Shown here: piece after piece, positions 7,891-16,683 of the stretch
Layout of the letters: every line of letters begins with the position of its first letter
Numbering within the stretch: position 1 is the stretch's first letter
From: an uncultured Solirubrobacterales bacterium
GTDB taxonomy: Bacteria; Actinomycetota; Thermoleophilia; Solirubrobacterales; Solirubrobacteraceae
Reading direction: 5' to 3'
Assembly (NCBI GenBank): GCA_903953065.1
Contig: CAJBIG010000075.1
Location: forward strand, 1-35,237
Length of the DNA: 35,237 nt
Notes under the pieces: generated by a model
What the model saw: only the letters and a program-made list of their open reading frames with translations
Databases searched by the model: none
Told to the model about the DNA's origin: nothing
Made by a program: the position numbers and the translations under genes

Positions 7891-8849
7891 CCGCATGCCG
7901 CGGCGATGTCTTGGCCGCGCGTCAGCCTCACCGTCGCCCCGATTCCGTTCGCTTCAAGAGTGCTTTGAAACGCGTCGATAGCCGCTCTTGAAGAACCGTC
8001 ATACGGCGAGCCGGTCGGGTTGTAGGGAATCAGGTTGATCTTGTAGCGCTTGGGGTCGAGCAGCGCCGCCAGCTCGACCGCCTGTTCATATCGGTCGTTG
8101 ACTCCCGCGAGCATCACGTATTCGATGAAGGTCATACGCCGGCGGGCCTCGTAATGGCGGTCGCAGGCGGCCAAGACTTCGGCGATCGGGTAGCGATCGT
8201 TGACGGCCATGATCTCGCTGCGCAGTGCGTCGTTGGGAGCATGCAACGAGAGCGCAAGGCGGATCGGGCGAGACTGCGCCGCAAGTGCGTCGATTCCCGG
8301 CGCCCAGCCAACGGTTGAGATCGCAGTGCGGCGACTGGTTATGCCCAGATCGGGTAGCAGCTCGCAAGCCGCAAGCACGTTGTCCAGATTCATCATCGGC
8401 TCGCCCATGCCCATGAAGACGCAGTGGTTGACATCACCAAGGCGGCGGAAGTGAAGCGCCTGATCGACGATCTCGGCGGTCGTCAGGTTACGCCCGAACT
8501 TCATCGTGCCGGTAGCGCAGAAGGTGCAGCTGAGTGGGCAGCCGGACTGCGACGAGAGGCAGAGCGATCGGCGCCCGTCGCGGTAGCTCATAAGTACCGC
8601 TTCGACCGGGCGACCATCATGGGTGCTGAAGAGCACCTTGATCGTGCCGTCCTTCGAAACGGCCTCGTTCTCGACCTTCAGCGTTGAAAATGGAATCGCA
8701 TCGCTCAGCGTTGCGCGCAGTGGCGCGGGCAGGTCGCTCATCGCCTCCCAGTCAGCGGCGCCACGTGCCTGCCAAGCCCATGCTTGGTCGAACCGGTAGC
8801 TCGGCTCACCGGCCTGATCCAAAGTCGTGCGTAGAAGTTCGAGATCCAT
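7860..8849 (-). CDS. rlmN: 23S rRNA/tRNA adenine-C2 methyltransferase RlmN
   Basis: RlmN is a radical-SAM enzyme that methylates C2 of A2503 in 23S rRNA and A37 in some tRNAs. The 329-residue product has the radical-SAM cluster motif CPLSCTFC (Cys104, Cys108, Cys111), preceded by SLCLSSQ with Cys97. It also has FMGMGEPMMN and the C-terminal RGQDIAAACGQLA, whose Cys matches the catalytic methyl-carrying cysteine that separates RlmN and Cfr from other radical-SAM enzymes. RlmN is favoured over Cfr by general sequence and housekeeping context. The 3' end overlaps scpB tail-to-tail by 31 bp. The start lies 26 bp from the divergent pseudouridine synthase gene; an AGGGGG sits only 2 nt before the ATG, so a slightly later start is possible. 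Confidence 0.95.
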   Translation of the reverse strand: MDLELLRTTLDQAGEPSYRFDQAWAWQARGAADWEAMSDLPAPLRATLSDAIPFSTLKVENEAVSKDGTIKVLFSTHDGRPVEAVLMSYRDGRRSLCLSSQSGCPLSCTFCATGTMKFGRNLTTAEIVDQALHFRRLGDVNHCVFMGMGEPMMNLDNVLAACELLPDLGITSRRTAISTVGWAPGIDALAAQSRPIRLALSLHAPNDALRSEIMAVNDRYPIAEVLAACDRHYEARRRMTFIEYVMLAGVNDRYEQAVELAALLDPKRYKINLIPYNPTGSPYDGSSRAAIDAFQSTLEANGIGATVRLTRGQDIAAACGQLAANALAG

Positions 8850-8856
8850 CGCCCCC

Positions 8857-8862
8857 TATCGT
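8857..8862 (+). promoter_or_regulatory. possible -10 element of the RluB-type gene
   Basis: TATCGT lies in the 26-bp gap between the divergent rlmN and pseudouridine synthase starts, ending 13 nt before ATG 8876. It would give a leader of about 5-7 nt. An in-frame GTG at 8861 overlaps it. Confidence 0.35.
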
Positions 8863-8875
8863 GGCAGCCAAGACG

Positions 8876-9595
8876 ATGAGACTCGGCAAGTATTTAGCCC
8901 ATGCAGGAATCGCCTCGCGCCGCGGCAGCGAAGCGCTGGTCGCCAGCGGGCGCATCAGTGTCGACGGCGAGATCGTTTTCGACCCCGCTTTGGACGTCGA
9001 TTCGCGCAACAAGATCCTCTTTGATGGGGAGCGCGTTGGTAGTGGGCCGGAGGTGCGGGTCGTCTATGCGTTGAACAAGCCGCCCGGCGTCGTCTCGACT
9101 GCTGCAGACACTCACGGCCGGCCAACGGTCGTCGAGATGGTTCGCAGCGGCGCCGCCAGCTCTCGCCGGCTATACCCGGTCGGTCGCCTCGATGTCGACT
9201 CGACCGGGCTGATTCTGCTGACCGACGACGGTGACCTTGCCCACCGCCTCACGCACCCGAGCTTCGAGGTGCCCAAGCGCTACATCGCGCGTGTATCCGG
9301 GGGCGCCCTCAGCGAACGGGCGCTCCAAGCGCTGCGCGATGGGATTGTGCTCGAGGACGGCAAGACGGCGCCCGCCAAGGCGCGGCAGATCGCAGCCGGC
9401 CACATCGAGCTGACAATTCATGAAGGCCGCAAGCGCCAAGTGAGACGGATGTGCGAGGCAGTCGGCCACCCGGTTCGCGAACTCAAACGGATCGCATTCG
9501 GCACGCTCGAGCTCGGCCCGTTGCCGGAAGGAAGCTCAAGACGACTCAATTTGGCTGAGATTGAATCGCTGCTCGAGCCCATAGATCAGAGCTGA
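8876..9595 (+). CDS. rRNA pseudouridine synthase, RluB/RsuA family
   Basis: This enzyme isomerises a uridine in rRNA; in this family the targets are 23S sites near 2604-2605 (RluB, RluF), 2457 (RluE), or 16S U516 (RsuA). The 239-residue product has an N-terminal S4 RNA-binding domain (MRLGKYLAHAGIASRRGSEA), then NKPPGVV, the catalytic GRLDVDSTGLILLT with the active-site Asp, and the C-terminal EGRKRQVRRMCEAVGHPV. The open frame extends upstream, antisense to rlmN; I chose ATG 8876 because the S4 domain begins there. The position after scpAB and before cmk-der matches the RluB context in many Gram-positive bacteria, but the exact site cannot be read from sequence alone. Confidence 0.93.
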   Translation: MRLGKYLAHAGIASRRGSEALVASGRISVDGEIVFDPALDVDSRNKILFDGERVGSGPEVRVVYALNKPPGVVSTAADTHGRPTVVEMVRSGAASSRRLYPVGRLDVDSTGLILLTDDGDLAHRLTHPSFEVPKRYIARVSGGALSERALQALRDGIVLEDGKTAPAKARQIAAGHIELTIHEGRKRQVRRMCEAVGHPVRELKRIAFGTLELGPLPEGSSRRLNLAEIESLLEPIDQS

Positions 9596-9614
9596 GTGGC
9601 ATGATTGTCAGGTC

Positions 9615-9980
9615 ATGAACACTTACGGACTGCGCGGCGCAACGACAGCGGAAAGCAACGATCGCGAAGCGATTCTCGTCGCCACGCGCGAGCTGCTCGA
9701 AGCGTTGATCGAACGCAATGGTCTTTCACACGCCGACATCATCAGCTGCATCCTCTCGATGACCGACGACCTCAACGCCGAGTTCCCGGCGGTTGCAGCC
9801 CGCGAAATGGGTCTCGATCAGGTGCCGCTCCTCTGCGTTCGTGAGATTGACGTCCCCGGCTCAATGGAGCGGGTGATTCGCGCGCTCGTCCACTACCGCG
9901 CGGCGGAGGGACATCAGGCCCAACACGTATACCTGCGCGACGCCCAGAGCCTTCGCACCGACATCTCCGGCGCCCAGTAG
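9615..9980 (+). CDS. aroH: chorismate mutase, AroH type
   Basis: The product converts chorismate to prephenate, the branch step to Phe and Tyr. It belongs to the small trimeric AroH class first known from Bacillus subtilis, not the more common helical AroQ class. In its 121 residues the active-site set of AroH is present in order: Arg7 in RGATTA, Arg63 in AAREMG, Cys74 and Glu77 in CVREID, Arg89 in VIRALV, Tyr106 in HVYLRDA and Arg114. The gene starts 19 bases after the pseudouridine synthase stop and precedes DAHP synthase and TyrA, the steps before and after it. A weak CATGAT lies 9 nt before the ATG. Confidence 0.93.
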   Translation: MNTYGLRGATTAESNDREAILVATRELLEALIERNGLSHADIISCILSMTDDLNAEFPAVAAREMGLDQVPLLCVREIDVPGSMERVIRALVHYRAAEGHQAQHVYLRDAQSLRTDISGAQ

Positions 9981-10023
9981 CGCAATCGAGCGTCCATCGC
10001 GGTGCCTGAGCAGGCGCGGCCGC

Positions 10024-10029
10024 TAAAGT
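10024..10029 (+). promoter_or_regulatory. -10 element of the DAHP synthase gene, leaderless type
   Basis: TAAAGT, preceded by CGC (giving the shared form CGCTANNNT), ends 7 nt before the start codon. The 56-base gap shows no other clear signal. Confidence 0.55.
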
Positions 10030-10036
10030 TGTCGCG

Positions 10037-11089
10037 ATGCTAGTCGTGATGAGCCCTGGGGCCACAGAAGAAGAAGTTCAAGCCGTAATTGACCGCATTG
10101 AGTCGGTGGGCGGAACCGCGCACCCGAGTCGCGGCGCCGAGCTGACGCTGATCGGAGCGATCGGCGACGCCGACACCGAGCTGCGCGTCAGCGAGCTTGA
10201 GCTCGGTGCGCTGGCCGGGGTCAGCAAGATTGTCCCGATTCTCAAGCCCTACAAGCTCGCTGCACTGGAGTCGCGCCACGGCAACCACTCCGTATTCGAC
10301 ATCGGTGGAGCGAAGATCGGTGGCGACAACTTTGCTCTGATTGCCGGGCCCTGCACCGTCGAATCACGCGACCAACTGCTCGACACCGCGGCGCTCGTCA
10401 AGTCCTGCGGAGCCTCGATGCTCCGCGGCGGGGCCTACAAGCCACGCACTTCGCCTTACTCGTTCCAAGGACTAGGCGTTGAGGGCCTGAAGCTGCTTGC
10501 GGAAGCGCGCGAGCAGAGCGGCCTGCCGATCGTCACCGAGCTGATGGACGCACGCGACATCGAGCCGGTCCTTGAAGTGGCCGATCTGATCCAGGTTGGC
10601 GCCCGCAACATGCAGAACTACGGGCTGCTGACGGAGCTTGGCCGTGCCGGCCGGCCGGTGCTGCTCAAGCGCGGCCTATCCGCGACGCTCGAAGAGTTCG
10701 TGATGGCAGCCGAGTACATCCTCAAGGAAGGCAACGAGCAGGTGATTCTGTGCGAGCGCGGGATCCGCACGTTCGAGACCGCCTACCGCTTCACGCTTGA
10801 CCTGATGGCCGTGCCGGTCCTCAAGGAGATGACGCACCTTCCGATCGTGATCGACCCGAGCCATGCGGCAGGCCGCCGCGTGTTGGTGCAGCCGCTCTCG
10901 CTGGCCGCCGCTGCCGTCGGCGCCGACGGGATCATCGTCGAGGTTCACCCGGAGCCTGAAGCGGCAATCTGCGACGGACCGCAAGCGCTGCGCAGCGAAG
11001 AGTTTGAGCAGTACGCGCAGGCGGTTGATCAGGCGGCTCAGCTGGCCGGCAAAGCATCCTTCCTTCACACGCAGGCGCGCTCGGCTTGA
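10037..11089 (+). CDS. aroF: 3-deoxy-7-phosphoheptulonate (DAHP) synthase, type I-beta
   Basis: DAHP synthase condenses phosphoenolpyruvate and erythrose 4-phosphate, the entry to the shikimate pathway. The 350-residue product has an N-terminal ferredoxin-like regulatory domain (about 1-70, [15 protein letters not shown]) as in the Thermotoga enzyme, then the TIM-barrel catalytic domain. Seen there are AGPCTVES with a metal-binding Cys, [31 protein letters not shown], and DPSHAAGRR with a metal-binding His. In the Thermotoga-type enzyme the N-terminal domain gives feedback inhibition by aromatic amino acids; I infer the same here. It is followed by tyrA with a 4-base TTGA overlap. The symbol is used loosely, since aroF, aroG and aroA are all used for this family. 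Confidence 0.96.
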   Translation: MLVVMSPGATEEEVQAVIDRIESVGGTAHPSRGAELTLIGAIGDADTELRVSELELGALAGVSKIVPILKPYKLAALESRHGNHSVFDIGGAKIGGDNFALIAGPCTVESRDQLLDTAALVKSCGASMLRGGAYKPRTSPYSFQGLGVEGLKLLAEAREQSGLPIVTELMDARDIEPVLEVADLIQVGARNMQNYGLLTELGRAGRPVLLKRGLSATLEEFVMAAEYILKEGNEQVILCERGIRTFETAYRFTLDLMAVPVLKEMTHLPIVIDPSHAAGRRVLVQPLSLAAAAVGADGIIVEVHPEPEAAICDGPQALRSEEFEQYAQAVDQAAQLAGKASFLHTQARSA

Positions 11090-12135
11090 AGCTAACGGTC
11101 GTCGGTGTCGGCCTGATCGGCGGGTCTTTTGCCCTTGCCGCTCGTCGCCGCGTCGGGGCCCACGTTCGAGGAGTGGGGCCCGAGGCCGACCAAGCACTCG
11201 AACTTGAACTGATCGACGAGGCTTGCCTAGGCCTTGAAACGTCGTTGATCGACGCCGACGTCGTCGTTGTCGCCGTTCCGGCTGACCGTTTGGTCGAAGT
11301 TACCGAACAGGTGCTGGCAGCTGCGCCCCTGGATTGCGCGATCACCGATGTCGGTTCGATCAAGCGGCCTGTCGTCGACGCGGCCGCGCGCGACGAGCGC
11401 TTCGTCGGTGGCCACCCTCTCGCCGGTAGCGCCAACTCCGGTGTCGTAAACGCTCGCGAGGACCTCTTCGACGAGGCGACCTGGTACCTCACTCCAACCG
11501 AGATCACCAGCGGCGTGATGTTGGAGCGCGTCCATAACCTGCTCAGTGCGATCGGCGCCAAACCGACGATCGTCGGTGTCGATGACCATGACCGGATGAT
11601 GGCTGCCGTTTCGCAGCTGCCGCACGTGCTCGCGAACGTGCTTGTTCTTCAAGCTGACGCCGCACTTGAGGAGCGCAAGATCCCTGTAACCGGTCCGAGC
11701 TTCCGTGACGTAACGCGCGTTGCCGGCTCGAACCCCGAGATGTGGACGGCGATCTACCTTGCCAATGCGGCCGCCTTGGTCGAGGAGCTCGATGGCGCAA
11801 TTGAAAGGCTTACGTCGGCGCGCGCGGCGATCAGTCGCGGTGACGGTGCCTGGCTGACCGAGTGGCAGGCGCTCGCGGCCGAACGGCGTGAGGCCCTGAC
11901 CGAGGCCGGACTCTCTGGAGGCGTGCTCACCGAGCTGCGCGTGCCGGTGCCAAATCGCCCCGGCGTGCTGGCACAGATTGCGCTTGGCCTCTGTGAAGCC
12001 GACATCAACATCGTCGACATGGCGCTGAGCCCATCGCTTGACGGACAGCAGGGTGTTGTCGCGCTGTGGGTCTCCGAAGGTTCCGCCAGTGAGGCCAGCG
12101 AGTGCCTCGACAAGCTCGGGCTGCCTGTCCTGTGA
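11086..12135 (+). CDS. tyrA: prephenate dehydrogenase TyrA with C-terminal ACT domain
   Basis: TyrA oxidises prephenate (or arogenate) to the tyrosine precursor with NAD(P). Of 349 residues, the first ~170 form a Rossmann domain (GVGLIGGSFA near residue 7) with GGHPLAGSANSG as the substrate region. The middle part is helical, with DDHDRMMAAVSQLPHVLAN containing the conserved His pair. The last ~70 residues form an ACT domain (VPVPNRPGVLAQIALGLCE), typically a tyrosine-binding feedback module. The start is TTG at 11086, overlapping the DAHP synthase stop by 4 bases; no better start is nearby. The stop overlaps the aroA GTG in the same manner, so the three genes are very tightly coupled. Confidence 0.95.
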   Translation: MKLTVVGVGLIGGSFALAARRRVGAHVRGVGPEADQALELELIDEACLGLETSLIDADVVVVAVPADRLVEVTEQVLAAAPLDCAITDVGSIKRPVVDAAARDERFVGGHPLAGSANSGVVNAREDLFDEATWYLTPTEITSGVMLERVHNLLSAIGAKPTIVGVDDHDRMMAAVSQLPHVLANVLVLQADAALEERKIPVTGPSFRDVTRVAGSNPEMWTAIYLANAAALVEELDGAIERLTSARAAISRGDGAWLTEWQALAAERREALTEAGLSGGVLTELRVPVPNRPGVLAQIALGLCEADINIVDMALSPSLDGQQGVVALWVSEGSASEASECLDKLGLPVL

Positions 12136-13433
12136 AGGTGCTGATCGAACCGGCCGATCGGATCAAGGGGAGGCTTGCCGCGCCGGCCGACAAGTCAATC
12201 TCTCACCGCGCCGCAATCTTCGCCGCGATGGCAGACGAGCCGGTGCTGATTACCAACTACTTGGAGGCCGCCGACACGCTCTCGACGCTCGACGCGATCG
12301 AGCAGCTCGGAGCGCTAGTCGAGCGCCGCAGCGAAGGGCTGATGATCCGCGGAGTTGGCCTGCGCAACGCGCAGACACCGGCGAAGCCAATCGATGTCGG
12401 CAACGCAGGAACGCTGATCCGGCTCTTGCCCGGTTGGCTTGCCGGTCAGGAAGGCTCGGTCTTTGAGCTCGATGGCGACGAATCGATTCGGCGCCGACCG
12501 ATAGATCGAATCGCCGAGCCGCTTCGCTTGATGGGCGCCGCGATCGAAGCGACCGATAAGCGCTATCCGCCATTCACTGTCGAAGGCGCAAAGCTTCACG
12601 GGATCGATTACACGCTGCCGGTCGCAAGCGCCCAGGTGAAGTCCTGCATCGCGCTGGCCGCGCTGATGGCGGAAGGGCCAACGACGATCACCGAAGCCGT
12701 TGCCAGCCGTGACCACACGGAACGGCTGATGGTCAACGCCGGCGTGAAGATTTCGCGTACCGGCAACGAGCTGACGATCTATCCGACAGATGAGTTGACG
12801 TTGCCGGAGCGGATTGAGATTCCCAGCGACCCTTCCTCTGCGGCCTTTGCAATCGCGGCGGCCGTGCTAGTGCCAGGTTCCCGGCTCCTAGTCGAGGATT
12901 GCTCGGTCAATTGGACGCGCAGCGGCTTCATCGAGATCGCAAAACGGATGGGCGCGGTGATAATCACTGATCTCGAAGAGCGGTCCAAAGACGGGGCGAT
13001 TGCGCAGCAGGAGCCACTCAGCGACATCGACGTGACTGCCGGGCCGTTGAAACCGACCACGGTCTCCGCGGATGAGGTGCCGCTTGCCGTAGACGAGCTG
13101 CCACTGATTGCGCTGATGGCCTGCTTCGCCGAAGGCCGGACGCGGATCGAAGGGGCCGGCGAGTTGCGCCTTAAGGAATCAGACCGAATCAGTGCCGTCG
13201 TCACGGCGCTGAGCAATCTCGGCGCCGACGCTGAAGCGACTGAGGACGGGCTGATCGTCAATGGGCATGGTTCGCTGCGCGGCGGGCAAGTCGACGCCGC
13301 GGGCGATCACCGGATCGCCATGCTCGGTGTTGTCGCCGGGCTTGCGTCGCAGGAAGGCGTCGAGGTAGTCGGCGTCGAGGCCGCCGCGGTCTCGTATCCA
13401 AACTTCCTTGAAGACATCGCTGCGCTGCGCTGA
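12132..13433 (+). CDS. aroA: 3-phosphoshikimate 1-carboxyvinyltransferase (EPSP synthase)
   Basis: EPSP synthase joins phosphoenolpyruvate to shikimate 3-phosphate, the sixth shikimate-pathway step. The 433-residue product shows ADKSISHRA (Lys21, Ser22, Arg26), NAGTLIR (91-97), DESIRRRPIDR, SAQVKS (166-171), RDHTE (193-197), NWTR (260-263), and the C-terminal ELPLIALMACFAEG and LRLKESDRI. SAQ.K, R.H.E and N.TR are listed for class II EPSP synthases; the fourth class II motif, GDKS, reads ADKS here, and Gly93 is the ordinary residue where the tolerant CP4 enzyme has Ala. The frame is open a little upstream, but GTG 12132 gives the GTGA overlap with tyrA and the normal N-terminus. Confidence 0.97.
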   Translation: MKVLIEPADRIKGRLAAPADKSISHRAAIFAAMADEPVLITNYLEAADTLSTLDAIEQLGALVERRSEGLMIRGVGLRNAQTPAKPIDVGNAGTLIRLLPGWLAGQEGSVFELDGDESIRRRPIDRIAEPLRLMGAAIEATDKRYPPFTVEGAKLHGIDYTLPVASAQVKSCIALAALMAEGPTTITEAVASRDHTERLMVNAGVKISRTGNELTIYPTDELTLPERIEIPSDPSSAAFAIAAAVLVPGSRLLVEDCSVNWTRSGFIEIAKRMGAVIITDLEERSKDGAIAQQEPLSDIDVTAGPLKPTTVSADEVPLAVDELPLIALMACFAEGRTRIEGAGELRLKESDRISAVVTALSNLGADAEATEDGLIVNGHGSLRGGQVDAAGDHRIAMLGVVAGLASQEGVEVVGVEAAAVSYPNFLEDIAALR

Positions 13434-13448
13434 GATTCCTCAGGCCGC

Positions 13449-13454
13449 TAGGTT
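13449..13454 (+). promoter_or_regulatory. -10 element of cmk, leaderless type
   Basis: TAGGTT, in the extended form CGCTAGGTT, ends exactly 8 nt before the cmk ATG, in the 29-base gap after aroA. Confidence 0.55.
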
Positions 13455-13462
13455 CACTGGCG

Positions 13463-14080
13463 ATGATTGTGGCGATAGATGGGCCCGCAGGGGCCGGAAA
13501 ATCAACGGTGGCGCGCGCAGTTGCGGCGGCGCTCGGCTTCACCTACCTCGATACTGGGGCCATGTATCGCTGCGCCGCGTTGGCACGCCTGCGCGACGGC
13601 GGCTCCGACATCGAAACGCTCGAGATCGAACTGGCTGAGACGGTGACGCTGAATGGCGAGGATGTGAGCGAGGAGATCCGCTCCGCTGCCGTTACGGAAA
13701 TGGCGTCGGAGGTTGCCGCCGAGCCGAAGGTACGTGCGGCGATGGCGCGCCGTCAGCAGACGATGCTGGCCAGCGGCGACTGGGTGGCCGAGGGCCGCGA
13801 CATCGGCACCGTGATCGCTCCACTGGCCGAGCTGAAGATCTTCCTCACCGCAGACGCAAACGAACGCGCGCGCCGCCGCGCCGAACAGACCGGTCGGGCT
13901 CTCGATGAGGTACTCGCAGAGCAGCAACAGCGCGACCGCCGCGACGGTGAGCGCGAACTCTCGCCTCTCGTCGTCGCCGATGACGCGATCGAGCTGGACA
14001 CGACCGCGCTGAGCGCCGACGAAGTGATCGCCTCAATTGTTGACTTGGCCATGCAGCGCTCGGAAAGTCATAGCCGGTGA
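13463..14080 (+). CDS. cmk: cytidylate kinase
   Basis: Cmk phosphorylates CMP and dCMP with ATP. The 205-residue product, slightly shorter than the ~220-230 of many bacterial forms, has the P-loop GPAGAGKST (7-15), then [12 protein letters not shown] (the NMP-site motif), [11 protein letters not shown] (typical for Cmk), and a lid region with ARRRAEQTG and [13 protein letters not shown]. Position after aroA and before der is the common order in bacteria. The cmk stop overlaps the der GTG (GTGA), so the two form one unit, while the -10 element before cmk suggests they can be expressed apart from the aro genes. Confidence 0.96.
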   Translation: MIVAIDGPAGAGKSTVARAVAAALGFTYLDTGAMYRCAALARLRDGGSDIETLEIELAETVTLNGEDVSEEIRSAAVTEMASEVAAEPKVRAAMARRQQTMLASGDWVAEGRDIGTVIAPLAELKIFLTADANERARRRAEQTGRALDEVLAEQQQRDRRDGERELSPLVVADDAIELDTTALSADEVIASIVDLAMQRSESHSR

Positions 14081-15408
14081 GCCGCCCGCGCGTGGCGATC
14101 GTCGGTTACCCGAACGTCGGCAAGAGCTCACTGGTCAACCGTCTTAGCGGCTCTCGCGAAGCTGTCGTTGAGGAGCGCGCCGGCGTGACGCGCGACCGCA
14201 AGGAGCTCGATTGTGAATGGAACGGGCGCCAATTCACGCTTGTCGACACCGGCGGAATGGACCTGCTCGATCCCGATCCGATCGCCGGCTCGATCCGGGA
14301 TCAGGCAACCGCCGCGCTATCCGAAGCTCAGCTCGCGGTACTCGTCGTTGACGTCAAAGGCGGCCTGCGCCCTGGCGACGAGGAGATGGCCGATTTGCTG
14401 CGCCGCAGCGGCCTTCCGGTTCTCGTTGCTGCCAACAAATCCGATGTTCTCTCCGACATTCCCTTGGCCGGGGAGTTCAACCGGCTCGGGCTCGGTGAGC
14501 CAATTTCGGTCTCTGCGGCGCAGGGGCTAGGAAGCGGCGACCTCCTCGACCGCATCGTCTCGATGTTGCCTGATGCCGATGCGGACGAGGGAGAAGAGCT
14601 CGATCCCCCAATCCGTCTGGCAATCATTGGCCGGCCGAACGTTGGCAAGTCAACACTGATGAACAAGATTGTCGGCTCCGAGAGGACAATCGTCAGTGAT
14701 GTGGCGGGCACAACGCGCGACGCGATCGACATGCCGATAGAGGTCGGTGGGCGCAAGGTGACTTTGATTGACACGGCTGGGATGCGTCGTCAGTCGAAGC
14801 TCTCTGACAGCCTTGAGTACTACACGGTGCTGCGCTCGCAGCGGGCCGTTGAGCGCGCCGACGTGGCTCTGGTCATCTGCGACGCCGCCGACGGCGTTAC
14901 GTCACAAGACATGCGGATTGCAGAGCTGGCTATGCAGGAGGGCTGCGCCACACTGATGGCGCTCAACAAGTGGGATCTCACCCCGCTCGATGAAGACGAG
15001 CTCGACCACGAGCGCGCGAAGGTTGCCAAGAAGCTTCGACTCCGCCCGAAACTGATGACAATCAGCGCCAAGGACGGCCGTCATGTCAGCCGCGTGCTCG
15101 ACGAGGCCGTCGCTCTAGGGGACCGTCGCGCAGAGCGAATCCCAACGCCCCAGCTAAACCGTTTTCTTGCCGAGGTGGTCGCTGAGCGCCAACCGCCGGC
15201 TCGACAGGGGAAGCGTTTGAAGCTGCTTTATCTGGCACAGATCGAGGACTCTCCGCCACGCTTCTCGCTGCAGGTGAACAGGCGAAACCGCGTTACGCGC
15301 GACTACATCTTCTTCATTGAAAACAGAATGCGCGCCCGCTACGGACTCGACGGCGTGCCGCTGATCATCGATATCCACGAGCGCAAGCAGCGTCGCTCCG
15401 AGCGCTAG
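14077..15408 (+). CDS. der: ribosome biogenesis GTPase Der (EngA)
   Basis: Der is an essential GTPase with two G domains in tandem that helps mature the 50S ribosomal subunit. In 443 residues it has G domain 1 (GYPNVGKSS near 10, DTGG near 57, NKSD near 120), G domain 2 (GRPNVGKST 185-193, DTAGMRR, NKWD) and a C-terminal KH-like domain rich in basic residues that binds rRNA (ends [10 protein letters not shown]). The double P-loop is diagnostic. It starts with GTG overlapping the cmk stop by 4 bases. There is no terminator-like hairpin in the 63 bases before metK. Confidence 0.98.
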   Translation: MSRPRVAIVGYPNVGKSSLVNRLSGSREAVVEERAGVTRDRKELDCEWNGRQFTLVDTGGMDLLDPDPIAGSIRDQATAALSEAQLAVLVVDVKGGLRPGDEEMADLLRRSGLPVLVAANKSDVLSDIPLAGEFNRLGLGEPISVSAAQGLGSGDLLDRIVSMLPDADADEGEELDPPIRLAIIGRPNVGKSTLMNKIVGSERTIVSDVAGTTRDAIDMPIEVGGRKVTLIDTAGMRRQSKLSDSLEYYTVLRSQRAVERADVALVICDAADGVTSQDMRIAELAMQEGCATLMALNKWDLTPLDEDELDHERAKVAKKLRLRPKLMTISAKDGRHVSRVLDEAVALGDRRAERIPTPQLNRFLAEVVAERQPPARQGKRLKLLYLAQIEDSPPRFSLQVNRRNRVTRDYIFFIENRMRARYGLDGVPLIIDIHERKQRRSER

Positions 15409-15457
15409 CCGCTGCGGGTACTGCAGGACGTCGTTCCTCGCCGCTATTGCTCATCGC

Positions 15458-15463
15458 TAGGCT
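15458..15463 (+). promoter_or_regulatory. -10 element of metK, leaderless type
   Basis: TAGGCT, in the form CGCTAGGCT, ends exactly 8 nt before the metK ATG. The whole gap after der is 63 bases, too short for a known SAM riboswitch downstream of this promoter. Confidence 0.6.
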
Positions 15464-15471
15464 GCCTTTCT

Positions 15472-16683
15472 ATGAGCCACGACAACAGCTTTCTCTTTAC
15501 CTCCGAATCGGTCACAGAAGGTCACCCGGACAAGGTTGCCGACCAGATCTCCGATGCGATTCTCGACGCGATTCTCGCTAAGGATTCCTTCGCCAAGGTC
15601 GCTTGCGAGACGCTCGTCAACAACAATCTCGTTGTAGTCGCGGGCGAGACCTCGTTCGACGTTTCGAAGATCGATGTCGAGAAGATTGTTCGCGACAAGA
15701 TCCGTGAGATCGGTTACGTCGGTTTCGATGAAGGTTTCGACGCCGACTTGGTCGAGGTGCTGAACCGCCTCGAGGAACAGTCCGCCGATATCGCGCAAGG
15801 CGTCGACGAAGCCAAAGAGGCCCGTGAAGGCGTTGAAGACCCGCTCGACAAGGCAGGGGCAGGAGACCAGGGGATGATGTTCGGCTACGCGACCAGCGAG
15901 ACCGAGTCGCTGATGCCACTGCCGGTTCACCTCGCCCACCGTCTCGCTGAGAAACTGACCGAGGTTCGCAAGGACGGAACGCTCGATTACCTCCGTCCCG
16001 ACGGCAAGACACAGGTGAGCGTCCGCTACGTGGACGATCGACCGGTCGCGGTGGAGAAGGTTTTGATCTCAACCCAGCACGACGAAGATGTGGAGCAGGA
16101 CCAGATCGCCGACGACCTCTGGGAGAAGGTCGTGCTCCCCGTCGTTGACGCGGAAGGGCTCGACTACGACGCTGAGCAGCTCCGCGCCGAGCTGCTGATC
16201 AACCCAACCGGCCGCTTCGTAATCGGTGGCCCCGTCGGCGACTGCGGCCTCACAGGCCGCAAGATCATCGTCGACACCTACGGCGGCATGGCCCGTCACG
16301 GCGGAGGGGCCTTCTCCGGCAAGGACCCATCTAAGGTCGACCGTTCCGCTGCCTACGCCGCTCGTTACGTGGCAAAGAACATCGTTGCTGCCGGCCTTGC
16401 TGAGCGCGCTGAGGTTCAGGTTGCCTACGCGATCGGCGTAGCCAAGCCGGTCTCGATCATGGTCGACACCTTCGGCACCGAGACGGTGCCGCGCGCAAGG
16501 ATCGAAGAGCTCGTCGCCGAAAACTTCGACCTTCGCCCGGCAGCGTTCCGCGAATACCTCAGTCTGCACAGCCCGATCTACTCGGCGACTGCAGCGTATG
16601 GCCACTTCGGCCGCAACGAGAAGCAGTTCACGTGGGAGCGGACAGACCGCGCCGACGCGCTGCGCGCCGCTGCCTCCGAGTAA
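15472..16683 (+). CDS. metK: S-adenosylmethionine synthetase
   Basis: MetK makes S-adenosylmethionine from methionine and ATP and supplies the methyl donor for RlmN, RsmD and the surface-glycan methyltransferase in this window. The 403-residue product has the three-domain family pattern: [15 protein letters not shown] (GHPDK at 17-21), [12 protein letters not shown] (129-140, ATP binding), and [16 protein letters not shown] near 276-291 (metal and phosphate binding). Length and motifs are normal. The stop codon TAA abuts, with no gap, the stop codon of the convergent PH-domain gene. Its position before priA is typical of Actinobacteriota, apart from that inserted gene. Confidence 0.99.
   Translation: MSHDNSFLFTSESVTEGHPDKVADQISDAILDAILAKDSFAKVACETLVNNNLVVVAGETSFDVSKIDVEKIVRDKIREIGYVGFDEGFDADLVEVLNRLEEQSADIAQGVDEAKEAREGVEDPLDKAGAGDQGMMFGYATSETESLMPLPVHLAHRLAEKLTEVRKDGTLDYLRPDGKTQVSVRYVDDRPVAVEKVLISTQHDEDVEQDQIADDLWEKVVLPVVDAEGLDYDAEQLRAELLINPTGRFVIGGPVGDCGLTGRKIIVDTYGGMARHGGGAFSGKDPSKVDRSAAYAARYVAKNIVAAGLAERAEVQVAYAIGVAKPVSIMVDTFGTETVPRARIEELVAENFDLRPAAFREYLSLHSPIYSATAAYGHFGRNEKQFTWERTDRADALRAAASE

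Noticed and set aside
15409..15471. SAM riboswitch before metK
   Set aside because: The gap is 63 bases and the -10 element is 8 nt from the start codon, so no riboswitch-sized leader exists.
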